Below are positions 1-7,335 of a stretch of 54,986 nt of DNA, piece by piece. The number at the start of each line of letters is the position of its first letter. Positions within the stretch are counted from its first letter, which is position 1. Made by a program: the position numbers and the translations under genes. The notes beneath the pieces were generated by a model. It searched no databases. It was not told where the DNA came from and worked only from the letters and a program-made list of their open reading frames with translations. The DNA lies in the NCBI GenBank assembly GCA_017303655.1, contig JAFLCE010000015.1:1-54986 (forward strand). The letters run 5' to 3'. Source of the stretch: Anaerolineae bacterium (GTDB lineage: Bacteria > Chloroflexota > Anaerolineae > Anaerolineales > Villigracilaceae).

Positions 1-1
1 C

Positions 2-208
2 GGGTTGGATGCTGGTCCGGTCATTGTGGAGAGTTCGGGTGGGGTGCCGATCATTGCGGCGCTGCGGGATGCCTACTTTGTCAACGGGGTCCTTGAGAGT
101 TTTGCCCAGCTCATGGGGCTCCCGGATACGGCGCTTTCGCCAACTTACTATTTCCCGGCGTACAATAATGTCACGCTCAATGGGCAGCTCCGCTTTGGGG
201 TGCCGTAG
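2..208 (+). CDS. C-terminal end of a secreted protein with the 100-residue surface repeat (5' partial)
   Basis: Only the last 68 codons are in the window; the frame is open to the left edge and ends at TAG 206-208. The residues (GLDAGPVIVESSGG..., IIAALRDAYFVNG, FAQLMGLP, FPAYNNVTLNGQLRFG) match almost exactly the last repeat of the M4 peptidase downstream, including the truncated ending after QLRFG. The two adjacent genes therefore share a C-terminal module and may be paralogs or separate secreted enzymes carrying the same surface domain. The repeat probably acts outside the cell (attachment or display); this is inference. The catalytic part, if any, lies outside the window. Confidence 0.85.
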   Translation, partial: GLDAGPVIVESSGGVPIIAALRDAYFVNGVLESFAQLMGLPDTALSPTYYFPAYNNVTLNGQLRFGVP

Positions 209-234
209 GAGTAAGTGGTTGTAATAAAATTATT

Positions 235-285
235 ATTCTAATGAAACGAGCCTTTCCATATTGGAAAGGCTCGTTTCATTAGAAT
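235..285. terminator. Long perfect hairpin between the two repeat-protein genes
   Basis: Arms of 24 bp (235-258 and 262-285) are perfectly complementary around a 3-nt loop. It sits 26 nt after the upstream stop. There is no clean T-run on the plus side, so it may act as a rho-independent-like stop, an mRNA end stabiliser, or both. Confidence 0.6.
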
Positions 286-369
286 AAAGTAAAAAATAGT
301 ATCTGCTCAGATGTAAATTTTCTTCTACACGCAGGTGAAAAGTAATTTTTGCTATTCGTTTTTCCCTTC

Positions 370-398
370 TTGTATTTTGTGTACTCTTGTTATACAAT
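370..398 (+). promoter_or_regulatory. Sigma70-type promoter for the M4 peptidase
   Basis: TTGTAT (370-375), a 17-bp spacer and TACAAT (393-398) precede the gene. A second TATAAT lies at 404-409. The predicted leader is about 60 nt and carries the GGAGG ribosome-binding site at 458-462. Confidence 0.5.
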
Positions 399-467
399 AA
401 TTTTATAATGGCGGCAAGATATACAGTTGCTAAATTTACCAGATTCTTTAAATCAACGGAGGATATC

Positions 468-3400
468 ATGTTTGGTAAACGGTTATTAACTATTCTGCTT
501 ATAATTCTAATCACAATATCGGCTTTCTCCAACGTAAAAGTTTCAGCCTTGGCCCCTCTTCCTGAAGATATAACAACAGCATATCATCCGTTAACTGGAA
601 TGGCCCGTTTTATGGGCGCGCCAGCTACCGGACGGCCCATTCAAGAGGCAACTGCCTCAGATAAAAATTCTACAGATGAAGAAGTTGCCCGCACATTCCT
701 TACTATTGTAGGGAGTAATTTTGGCATTGTAGATGCGCGAAACGATTTGAAGATTTTACGCCAAACTCAAACCGAGCTTGGTACAAGCACAGTACGCTTT
801 CAGCAAACCTATCAAGGCATACCGGTGTTAGCAGGAGAAATAATCGTTCAAATGGACTCCGGCAAAAACATCCTTTCAGCCGGTGGCGAAATTCTCCCTG
901 ATATTTCCATTAACACCACCCCTGACATCAACGAAACCACGGCGATTCAAATAGCCCTTACAGCAACAGCCAAAGACAACGGTGTAGGTGTTGAAGACTT
1001 GCAAGCCAGTACTCCAGAATTATGGGTATACAATCCGGCTTTGTTGACTCCGTACAAGGGTGAAACAATTCTCGGCTGGCGGATTGAAGTGACCCCAAAA
1101 ACTGAGTTACTCCCGATTCGCCAATTGGTCTTAGTGGAAGCCCAACGAGGTGTTATCGCATTATCTTTTAATCAGATCAGTCATGGTAAAAATCGATTAA
1201 CTTATGACGCTGGTGGGGCATACATTCAACCGGGAACCCTTGTTTGTGATGAATCCAACCCGACTTGCTCGGGCGGTTCTGGAGATGCAATTCAGGCGCA
1301 TGTATTTGCCGGGCAGACTTATGACTTCTTTATGGCTAACCATGCGCGCGACAGTATTAATGGGCAGGGAATGGCAATAATTTCTACTGTCAATTATGGC
1401 ATAAATTATGAAAATGCTTTTTGGAATGGTATACAAATGACCTATGGTTTAGGTTGGACATCAGATGATATCGTGGCTCATGAGCTGACGCACGGTGTCA
1501 CTGAATATGAATCCGGCCTATTCTATTATTACCAATCAGGTGCCATTAATGAGTCTTTCTCTGATGTTTGGGGAGAATTTGTTGACCTGGGCAACGGGTT
1601 TGGAACTGACACACCAACCGCGCGTTGGCAAATAGGCGAAGATTTGCCTGTTAGCATTGGCATCCTTCGTGACATGAGCGATCCAACTTTATATAGTAAT
1701 CCCGACAAAATGACCAGTCCCTATTATTATACGGGGACAGGCGATAATGGCGGTGTTCATTATAATAGTGGTATCAACAATAAAGCTGCTTTCTTAATGG
1801 TAGATGGCGGAACGTTTAATAGCAAGACCATCAGTCCGCTCGGGATTACTAAAGTCGCCAAAATCTACTACTACGCACAAGCTAATTTACTTGTCTCTGG
1901 TTCAGATTATGCAGACTTATATTATGCCTTGCAAGCATCCTGCATGATGCAGATTGGGTCGGCTGGAATTACTGCCGCTGATTGTCAGGAAGTGCTTGAC
2001 GCCTTAGATGCAGTGGAGATGAATCTTCAGCCTCTGCCCGAATTTAATACAAACGCAAATGCTTGTGACATTGCCGGTGAATACCCTTCGAATAGTTTTA
2101 GTTTTTTCGATAATATGGATTCAGGCTCTGGTAAATGGATAAGTGGTGCCCTAACAGGCACAAATCGATGGAGCTATGGGTCTCTTTATGGTACCTTTGC
2201 GCACTCCGGGCAGGGCTTCTTTTATGCAGATGACTACCCAGCTACTTTTACCGATACCTTTTTACGCATGACCAACAGCGTTACCGTACCGCCAAACGGG
2301 AAAATGCTTTTTCATCACGCCTATGATCTCGAACCTTCCTGGGATGGCGGCGTAATAGAATACAGTATCAATGGTGGCTCTTCTTGGATTGACGCGGGTT
2401 CTTTGATAGATAGCAATGGCTACGATGCTACACTCTCCGTTTCAGGCAATCCTTTAGCAAACCGGCAAGCCTTTAATGGTGTGAGCCACGGCTATATTTC
2501 TACGCGTTTAGATTTGAGCTCCCTTGCGGGACAAAATGTTATGTTTCGTTTTCGGATGGGATTGGACGGATCTGTCGTAAGGTTCGGCTGGTGGGTAGAT
2601 GATGTGCAGATATATACATGTGTGCCAAAAGAACAAGTGGATGTACGAATTGGGCAAGCGCTAAATGGAAGTTATTTCCTTGCGCCAACTGAGAGTCAGC
2701 GGGTGAATTATCTTGGAGTAGATAGTGGTCCCGTGGTGGTGGAAGCCACCGATGGAACCACCGACATCATCGCAGCATTGCGGGATGCCTATTACGTAGG
2801 TGGACAAGTGGAAAGCTTCGTGCAGTTGATGGGTCTACCACAAGAAAGCCTGTCCACTACGTATTATTTCCCCGCCTACAACAATGTGACCTTGGATGGG
2901 CAATTGCGTTTCGGCAATGTGGGCAATAGCGCCACAACGGTTACTGTCACAATTGCAGGGGTAGTGCGCGGAACGTATCCACTCAACCCTGGGGAAGCCA
3001 AGCGTGTCAATTACATTGGCTTGGATAGCGGTCCGGTGGTGGTTTCCAGCTCAGGCGGCATACCGATCATTGCGGCTCTGCGCGATGCCTATTTTGTGGA
3101 TGGCAGACTGGAAAGTTTTGCACAGTTGATGGGCTTGCCAGCTGAAAATCTATCAACGAAATATTACTTCCCTGCCTACAACAATGTGACTTTGGATGGG
3201 CAATTGCGGATTGGCAATGTGGGCAATAGCGCGACTACTGTGACGGTGACGATTGCAGGCGTGGTGCGCGGCACGTATCCATTGAACCCCAGCCAAGCAG
3301 TGCGCATCAATTATGCTGGTTTGGATGCGGGTCCGGTGGTGGTGGAGAGTTCAGGCGGGATACCGATCATCGCAGCGCTGCGGGATGCCTATTTTGTGGA

Positions 3401-3824
3401 TGGTAAGCTGGTCAGTTTTGTGCAGTTAATGGGACTGCCGCAGGAGCAGCTTTCAACGAATTACAATTTCCCAGCCTACAACAATGTGACTTTGGATGGG
3501 CAGTTGCGCTTTGGCAATGTTGGCAATAGTGCCACGACGGTGACGGTGACGATTGGGGGGATCGTGCGTGGGACCTATCCTTTGAATCCGAGTGAAGCGA
3601 AGCGGGTCAATTATGCTGGGTTGGATGCTGGACCCGTGGTGGTTTCCAGTTCAGGTGGTATACCGATCATTGCGGCTTTGCGCGATGCGTACTTTGTAAA
3701 TGGCAAGATCGAGAGTTTTGCGCAGTTGATGGGCTTACCTTTGGAGCTGCTTTCGAGCGGTTATTATTTCCCGGCTTATAATAACGTCACCCTTAATGGG
3801 CAACTCCGATTCGGCATACCTTAA
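468..3824 (+). CDS. Secreted M4 family (thermolysin-like) metallopeptidase with C-terminal 100-residue repeats
   Basis: 1118 residues. Start ATG 468 is chosen over the upstream in-frame 387 because GGAGG lies 5 nt before it and it begins a signal peptide (MFGKRLLTILLIILI..., about 27 residues). Next come an FTP/PepSY-like propeptide (about 60-240) and the M4 catalytic domain: HELTH at 338-342 (zinc ligands H338 and H342, catalytic E339) and the third ligand E362 in NESFSDVWGE, the same 20-residue spacing as thermolysin. Residues about 545-722 form a jelly-roll domain of the type found in immune inhibitor A-like peptidases (NMDSG, WWVDDVQIYTC). Residues about 724-1118 are four copies of a 100-residue repeat. 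Expected role: extracellular protein degradation. Specificity cannot be read from sequence. Confidence 0.93.
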   Translation: MFGKRLLTILLIILITISAFSNVKVSALAPLPEDITTAYHPLTGMARFMGAPATGRPIQEATASDKNSTDEEVARTFLTIVGSNFGIVDARNDLKILRQTQTELGTSTVRFQQTYQGIPVLAGEIIVQMDSGKNILSAGGEILPDISINTTPDINETTAIQIALTATAKDNGVGVEDLQASTPELWVYNPALLTPYKGETILGWRIEVTPKTELLPIRQLVLVEAQRGVIALSFNQISHGKNRLTYDAGGAYIQPGTLVCDESNPTCSGGSGDAIQAHVFAGQTYDFFMANHARDSINGQGMAIISTVNYGINYENAFWNGIQMTYGLGWTSDDIVAHELTHGVTEYESGLFYYYQSGAINESFSDVWGEFVDLGNGFGTDTPTARWQIGEDLPVSIGILRDMSDPTLYSNPDKMTSPYYYTGTGDNGGVHYNSGINNKAAFLMVDGGTFNSKTISPLGITKVAKIYYYAQANLLVSGSDYADLYYALQASCMMQIGSAGITAADCQEVLDALDAVEMNLQPLPEFNTNANACDIAGEYPSNSFSFFDNMDSGSGKWISGALTGTNRWSYGSLYGTFAHSGQGFFYADDYPATFTDTFLRMTNSVTVPPNGKMLFHHAYDLEPSWDGGVIEYSINGGSSWIDAGSLIDSNGYDATLSVSGNPLANRQAFNGVSHGYISTRLDLSSLAGQNVMFRFRMGLDGSVVRFGWWVDDVQIYTCVPKEQVDVRIGQALNGSYFLAPTESQRVNYLGVDSGPVVVEATDGTTDIIAALRDAYYVGGQVESFVQLMGLPQESLSTTYYFPAYNNVTLDGQLRFGNVGNSATTVTVTIAGVVRGTYPLNPGEAKRVNYIGLDSGPVVVSSSGGIPIIAALRDAYFVDGRLESFAQLMGLPAENLSTKYYFPAYNNVTLDGQLRIGNVGNSATTVTVTIAGVVRGTYPLNPSQAVRINYAGLDAGPVVVESSGGIPIIAALRDAYFVDGKLVSFVQLMGLPQEQLSTNYNFPAYNNVTLDGQLRFGNVGNSATTVTVTIGGIVRGTYPLNPSEAKRVNYAGLDAGPVVVSSSGGIPIIAALRDAYFVNGKIESFAQLMGLPLELLSSGYYFPAYNNVTLNGQLRFGIP
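2636..3821 (+). repeat. Four tandem copies of a 300-nt (100-aa) coding repeat
   Basis: The phrase encoding FPAYNNVTL recurs with exact 300-nt spacing (its TACA ends at 2880, 3180, 3480; diverged copy at 3780). Repeats 2-4 are nearly identical in protein (GNVGNSATTVTVTI, VRGTYPLNP, IIAALRDAY, QLMGLP) but differ at many third codon positions. The last copy stops after QLRFG. A further copy ends the upstream gene (2-208). Confidence 0.9.
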
Positions 3825-3845
3825 ATACTATTTCTTTTAGCTTAA

Positions 3846-3880
3846 ACAGCCCCGTACATCCGTTGCGGGGCTGTCTTTTT
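3846..3880 (+). terminator. Rho-independent terminator after the M4 peptidase
   Basis: ACAGCCCCG (3846-3854) pairs with CGGGGCTGT (3866-3874), followed by CTTTTT. Confidence 0.85.
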
Positions 3881-3936
3881 ATATGATATTTCCCTTTGTT
3901 GGCATTGATAATGAAAAAACAGCACTTTCTTGATGA

Positions 3937-3942
3937 TATAAT
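3937..3942 (+). promoter_or_regulatory. Candidate -10 box ahead of the polysaccharide exporter
   Basis: A perfect TATAAT lies about 80 nt before the GTG start of the permease; no good -35 at 17 bp is visible. It would open the exporter transcript. Confidence 0.35.
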
Positions 3943-4023
3943 TTGCTTTCAGTGCAAAAATAAGAGGCTGTGTTTCTAATTTGATAAAGCCTTTTTTACA
4001 CTAGTTCTTATAAAGAAAAAACA

Positions 4024-4854
4024 GTGAATACCAACCAACCTCATTCAATCATACCGATCGCAATTTTTTCAAGTTTTTGGCGTAATCGCCAACTTATTTT
4101 GCAGATGACCCGACGGGAGGTTGCAAGTCGTTATCAAGGCTCATTAATCGGCTTGGCATGGTCATTTATTACTCCGTTGCTTATGCTAGTGGTCTACACG
4201 TTTGTATTTTCCGTCGTTTTTAAAGCGCGTTGGAATATAGCTGTGGAGGAGAGTAAAGCTGATTTTGCAATTATTCTTTTTGCAGGCATGATTGTTTTCG
4301 GTTTTTTTTCTGAGACTGTTAATCGCGCTCCAGGATTGATCATTTCAAATGTTAATTTTGTCAAGAAGGTCGTCTTTCCGCTGGAAATTCTACCGTGGGT
4401 ATCTCTGGGTGCGGTTTTATTTCATAGTCTGGTAAGTCTGTTTGTATTGTTGGTTGTGCAAATAATTGCTAATCAGCATTTACCTTGGACGGTTGTTTTT
4501 TTTCCACTTGTATTGTTACCTCTTATTTTTGCCTGCCTGGGTGTTTCCTGGTTTTTGGCATCACTGGGGGTTTATGTGCGTGATATTGGACAACTCACAG
4601 GGGTATTTACCACTGTGCTCATGTTTATATCGGCTGTGTTTTATCCTGTTTCAGCATTACCACAGGACTATCAGGGGTGGTTGTGGCTAAATCCGCTTGT
4701 ACTTATTATTACAGAGAGTCGTAAAGTGTTGATTTTTGGTGAATTGCCTGATCTGACCTCATTAGGAGTGGCTTTGATCTTTGGTTTATTAACATGCATG
4801 GCTGGTTTTTGGTGGTTTCAGAAGACGAGAAAAGGGTTTGCGGATGTCCTCTAG
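4024..4854 (+). CDS. Polysaccharide ABC exporter, membrane subunit (Wzm/TagG type, ABC-2 permease)
   Basis: 276 residues with six predicted membrane segments and the ABC-2 signature near the N terminus (LILQMTRREVASRYQGSLIGLAWSFITPLLML). This is the channel half of an exporter that moves lipid-linked polysaccharide across the cytoplasmic membrane. The start is GTG 4024 with a weak purine-rich site upstream, so the exact start is less certain. The stop overlaps the ATPase start by 11 nt, which fixes the pairing. Placed first in the cluster, it indicates ABC-dependent rather than Wzy-dependent export. Confidence 0.92.
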   Translation: MNTNQPHSIIPIAIFSSFWRNRQLILQMTRREVASRYQGSLIGLAWSFITPLLMLVVYTFVFSVVFKARWNIAVEESKADFAIILFAGMIVFGFFSETVNRAPGLIISNVNFVKKVVFPLEILPWVSLGAVLFHSLVSLFVLLVVQIIANQHLPWTVVFFPLVLLPLIFACLGVSWFLASLGVYVRDIGQLTGVFTTVLMFISAVFYPVSALPQDYQGWLWLNPLVLIITESRKVLIFGELPDLTSLGVALIFGLLTCMAGFWWFQKTRKGFADVL

Positions 4855-6214
4855 TAAACCTGTCGTCAGCGTAGTTGATCTTAGCAAGTGCTATCATATT
4901 TATGAGAAGCCGGGCGATCGCCTAAAACAATCTATTTATCCGCGCTTGCAGAGGGTATTAGGACGTTCTCCCCGTACTTATTTCCATGAGTTTTGGGCTT
5001 TACGAAATATTTCGTTTGAAATTGAAAAAGGTGAGACGATCGGCGTCATTGGGCGGAATGGGTCAGGCAAATCCACACTGTTGCAACTTATTTGCGGCAC
5101 ACTAACTCCGACCAGCGGTACAGTGGAAACAAACGGTCGCCTTGCGGCTCTATTGGAACTTGGTTCTGGTTTCAACCCTGAGTTTTCAGGTGTTGAAAAT
5201 GTTTATCTTAATGGTGCCCTTTTGGGGCTTTCAAAAGATGAGCTTGATGCTCGTTTTGATGATATTGCCGCTTTTGCAGACATTGGCGAGTTTATCAAGC
5301 AGCCAGTCAAAATGTATTCGAGCGGTATGTTTGTTCGACTAGCTTTTGCCATTAATATCATGTCTCAGCCGGATATTATGGTCGTCGATGAAGCGCTGGC
5401 AGTGGGGGATATGAACTTTCAGGCGAAATGTATGACCGCATTGAAGCGCAGGCAGGAGAATGGCACGACGGTTCTTTTTGTCAGCCATGATATTGGTTCG
5501 ATCAAGAACTTGTGCTCCAGAGGTATCTATCTTGAGCATGGAGAACTAAAAAGCATCGGACCTGCCGCAAAGGTTTCTGAACATTATATTCGTGTCATGC
5601 GGGAGGAGATGAATAATGAGCAGAAAGCTGTTGTTGATATGCGTGCCCAGGATGATGGAACCAGCTCGGCAAAAAAAAGCATAACAACGGAGCATGGGGT
5701 CGAACCGGCTGCTGTAGCACAATTTGCACGCCGTGTCTCCCTGTTCCGGTATGGTTCAGGGGAGGCGCAGATTGTCCTCGTTGAGTTGCTTAACATGGAT
5801 GATGAGCCGATCTCGCTGGTTGAATTCAATCAAGAGGTCAAGGTCAGAATATATGTTGAGGTATTTCAAAAGAAAACCTTGACGGTTATTTTCAATGTTC
5901 GTGACGATAAGAAGAACCAGATTACCGGTTCAAACCTTTTGTTGGCTGGGCATTCTTTATTGACGGCTGAGCCTGGGGACTTTTTTAGGGTTGAATATGC
6001 TCTTCGCCTCCCTCTAATGGACGGGTTGCATTCGATCCAAGTGGCGCTGAATGAGCCCATTGTGCTTGATCAGGCGGCGAATTTTCTTGATTTTGTTGAT
6101 GATGCCGTTGTGTTTACGATGGCAAGGAGGGCGGAGTATCGGGTGTTTTCAAAGGTATATCTTTTCCCGACAGTTGAGGTTAGGGAATTATCTAAGCAAG
6201 GCGTTCACTCGTAG
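4844..6214 (+). CDS. Polysaccharide ABC exporter, ATPase subunit with C-terminal carbohydrate-binding domain (Wzt type)
   Basis: 456 residues. ATG 4844, with AAAAGGG just before it, is preferred to the upstream TTG. Walker A is GRNGSGKST (70-78), the signature YSSGMFVRL starts at 158, Walker B IMVVDE is 178-183, and the H-loop is in FVSHD. After residue about 265 comes a separate domain (about 290-440, GSGEAQIVLVELLN... FRVEYALRLPLMDGLH) resembling the Wzt C-terminal beta-sandwich that recognises the modified end of the glycan in O-antigen exporters. Its presence suggests that chain termination by a chemical group couples synthesis to export; the sulfotransferase next door is one candidate modifier (inference). 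Confidence 0.93.
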   Translation: MSSSKPVVSVVDLSKCYHIYEKPGDRLKQSIYPRLQRVLGRSPRTYFHEFWALRNISFEIEKGETIGVIGRNGSGKSTLLQLICGTLTPTSGTVETNGRLAALLELGSGFNPEFSGVENVYLNGALLGLSKDELDARFDDIAAFADIGEFIKQPVKMYSSGMFVRLAFAINIMSQPDIMVVDEALAVGDMNFQAKCMTALKRRQENGTTVLFVSHDIGSIKNLCSRGIYLEHGELKSIGPAAKVSEHYIRVMREEMNNEQKAVVDMRAQDDGTSSAKKSITTEHGVEPAAVAQFARRVSLFRYGSGEAQIVLVELLNMDDEPISLVEFNQEVKVRIYVEVFQKKTLTVIFNVRDDKKNQITGSNLLLAGHSLLTAEPGDFFRVEYALRLPLMDGLHSIQVALNEPIVLDQAANFLDFVDDAVVFTMARRAEYRVFSKVYLFPTVEVRELSKQGVHS

Positions 6215-6269
6215 GTGTTTTTTTAAAGGGGCTGCCTGTATAATAAATGCAACTCTCTCGAAAAGAAAA

Positions 6270-7298
6270 ATGCCAATGAAACTATATTACGAAAAATTAA
6301 GAAACCGCGTATATAAAAAAATTGAAGAACAACGTAACCTGGAGTTGATATCTAAGTCAGGTTTGTTTGACAAAGCTTGGTACCTTGCAAAAAACCCAGA
6401 TATTTTTGAAGAAATACAAATAGATCCCTTAAAACATTACCTACATATAGGCGGGTTTCAAGGACGTGATCCAGGTCCGCTCTTTTGTAGTCGCTGGTAT
6501 TTGAATAGCTACGAGGATGTGCGCAAAACTGGTCTTAACCCACTTGTCCATTATTTGACCGAAGGTCGAAAAATGGGTCATCAACCACAGCCTGTAGTGA
6601 TGGGTTTTATTAATGCTACCTTTTGTGCTACTCATGACGCCTATATCTCTAAATATTATCCCCATTATACAGAAAAGCCTAAGATTTTCTGTATAGGACA
6701 TAATAAAACAGGGACTACATCATTACAGTCTGCACTAGTAGACGAGTTGGGTTATTCATTTGGCTCTCAATGGGAATCTGAAACTTTGCTAGAGGATTGG
6801 AGTATTCGAGATTTTCGTCGTATTATTGAATTTTGTAAAACAGCAGAAGCATTTCAAGATGTTCCATTTAGCCTTGCTTATACGTATCAAATGGTAGATT
6901 ATGCTTTTCCGGGCTCGAAATTTATTTTGACGATTAGAAGCAGCTCTGAAGAGTGGTATAACTCCACGATTCGATTTTATAAAAAACTTTTTCGAACGAG
7001 CGAAAAAATAACACTGGAGCAGATAAAAAATTATTCAGGTGGGAATGATATGGGCTGGCTTTGGCGTTTTCAGCAATATGTTTACGGCGCAACCGAGGAT
7101 ACTCTGTTCGATAAAGAACTATATCTATCTTATTACAAAAAGCATAATGCACAGATTCTTGAGTATTTCAAATACCGCCCAAAAGATCTGCTTGTGCTAA
7201 ATTTATCTGACCCATCTGCCATGCGGTCGTTGTGTAATTTTCTTGGGGTGAAATATACCGGACAGGTTATGCCGCACCTGAATAGATCACAAGAATAG
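6270..7298 (+). CDS. Sulfotransferase with N-terminal polysaccharide-locus repeat region
   Basis: 342 residues. The start is ATG 6270 (or 6276); an upstream in-frame extension would overlap the Wzt gene out of frame and looks like noise. The P-loop-like PAPS-binding motif GHNKTGTTS starts at residue 143, and FPGSKFILTIRSSSEEWYNS fits the 3'-phosphate-binding region of sulfotransferases. Before it, residues about 30-105 hold two copies of a pattern with Y-L near 'NPD', 'DPLKHYL/NPLVHYL', 'GG' and 'GR', seen in many surface glycan proteins of unknown role. Expected reaction: transfer of sulfate from PAPS to a sugar hydroxyl of the exported glycan. The acceptor is unknown. Base composition is clearly more AT-rich than in the housekeeping genes of this window. 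Confidence 0.85.
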   Translation: MPMKLYYEKLRNRVYKKIEEQRNLELISKSGLFDKAWYLAKNPDIFEEIQIDPLKHYLHIGGFQGRDPGPLFCSRWYLNSYEDVRKTGLNPLVHYLTEGRKMGHQPQPVVMGFINATFCATHDAYISKYYPHYTEKPKIFCIGHNKTGTTSLQSALVDELGYSFGSQWESETLLEDWSIRDFRRIIEFCKTAEAFQDVPFSLAYTYQMVDYAFPGSKFILTIRSSSEEWYNSTIRFYKKLFRTSEKITLEQIKNYSGGNDMGWLWRFQQYVYGATEDTLFDKELYLSYYKKHNAQILEYFKYRPKDLLVLNLSDPSAMRSLCNFLGVKYTGQVMPHLNRSQE

Positions 7299-7335
7299 CT
7301 TTTCACATCTATAAACTTTGTAGGATTAACTCGTA

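Noticed and set aside
2636-3821. Regular 300-nt repeats considered as CRISPR-like or mobile repeats
   Set aside because: They are in-frame protein repeats with third-position divergence and no spacers.
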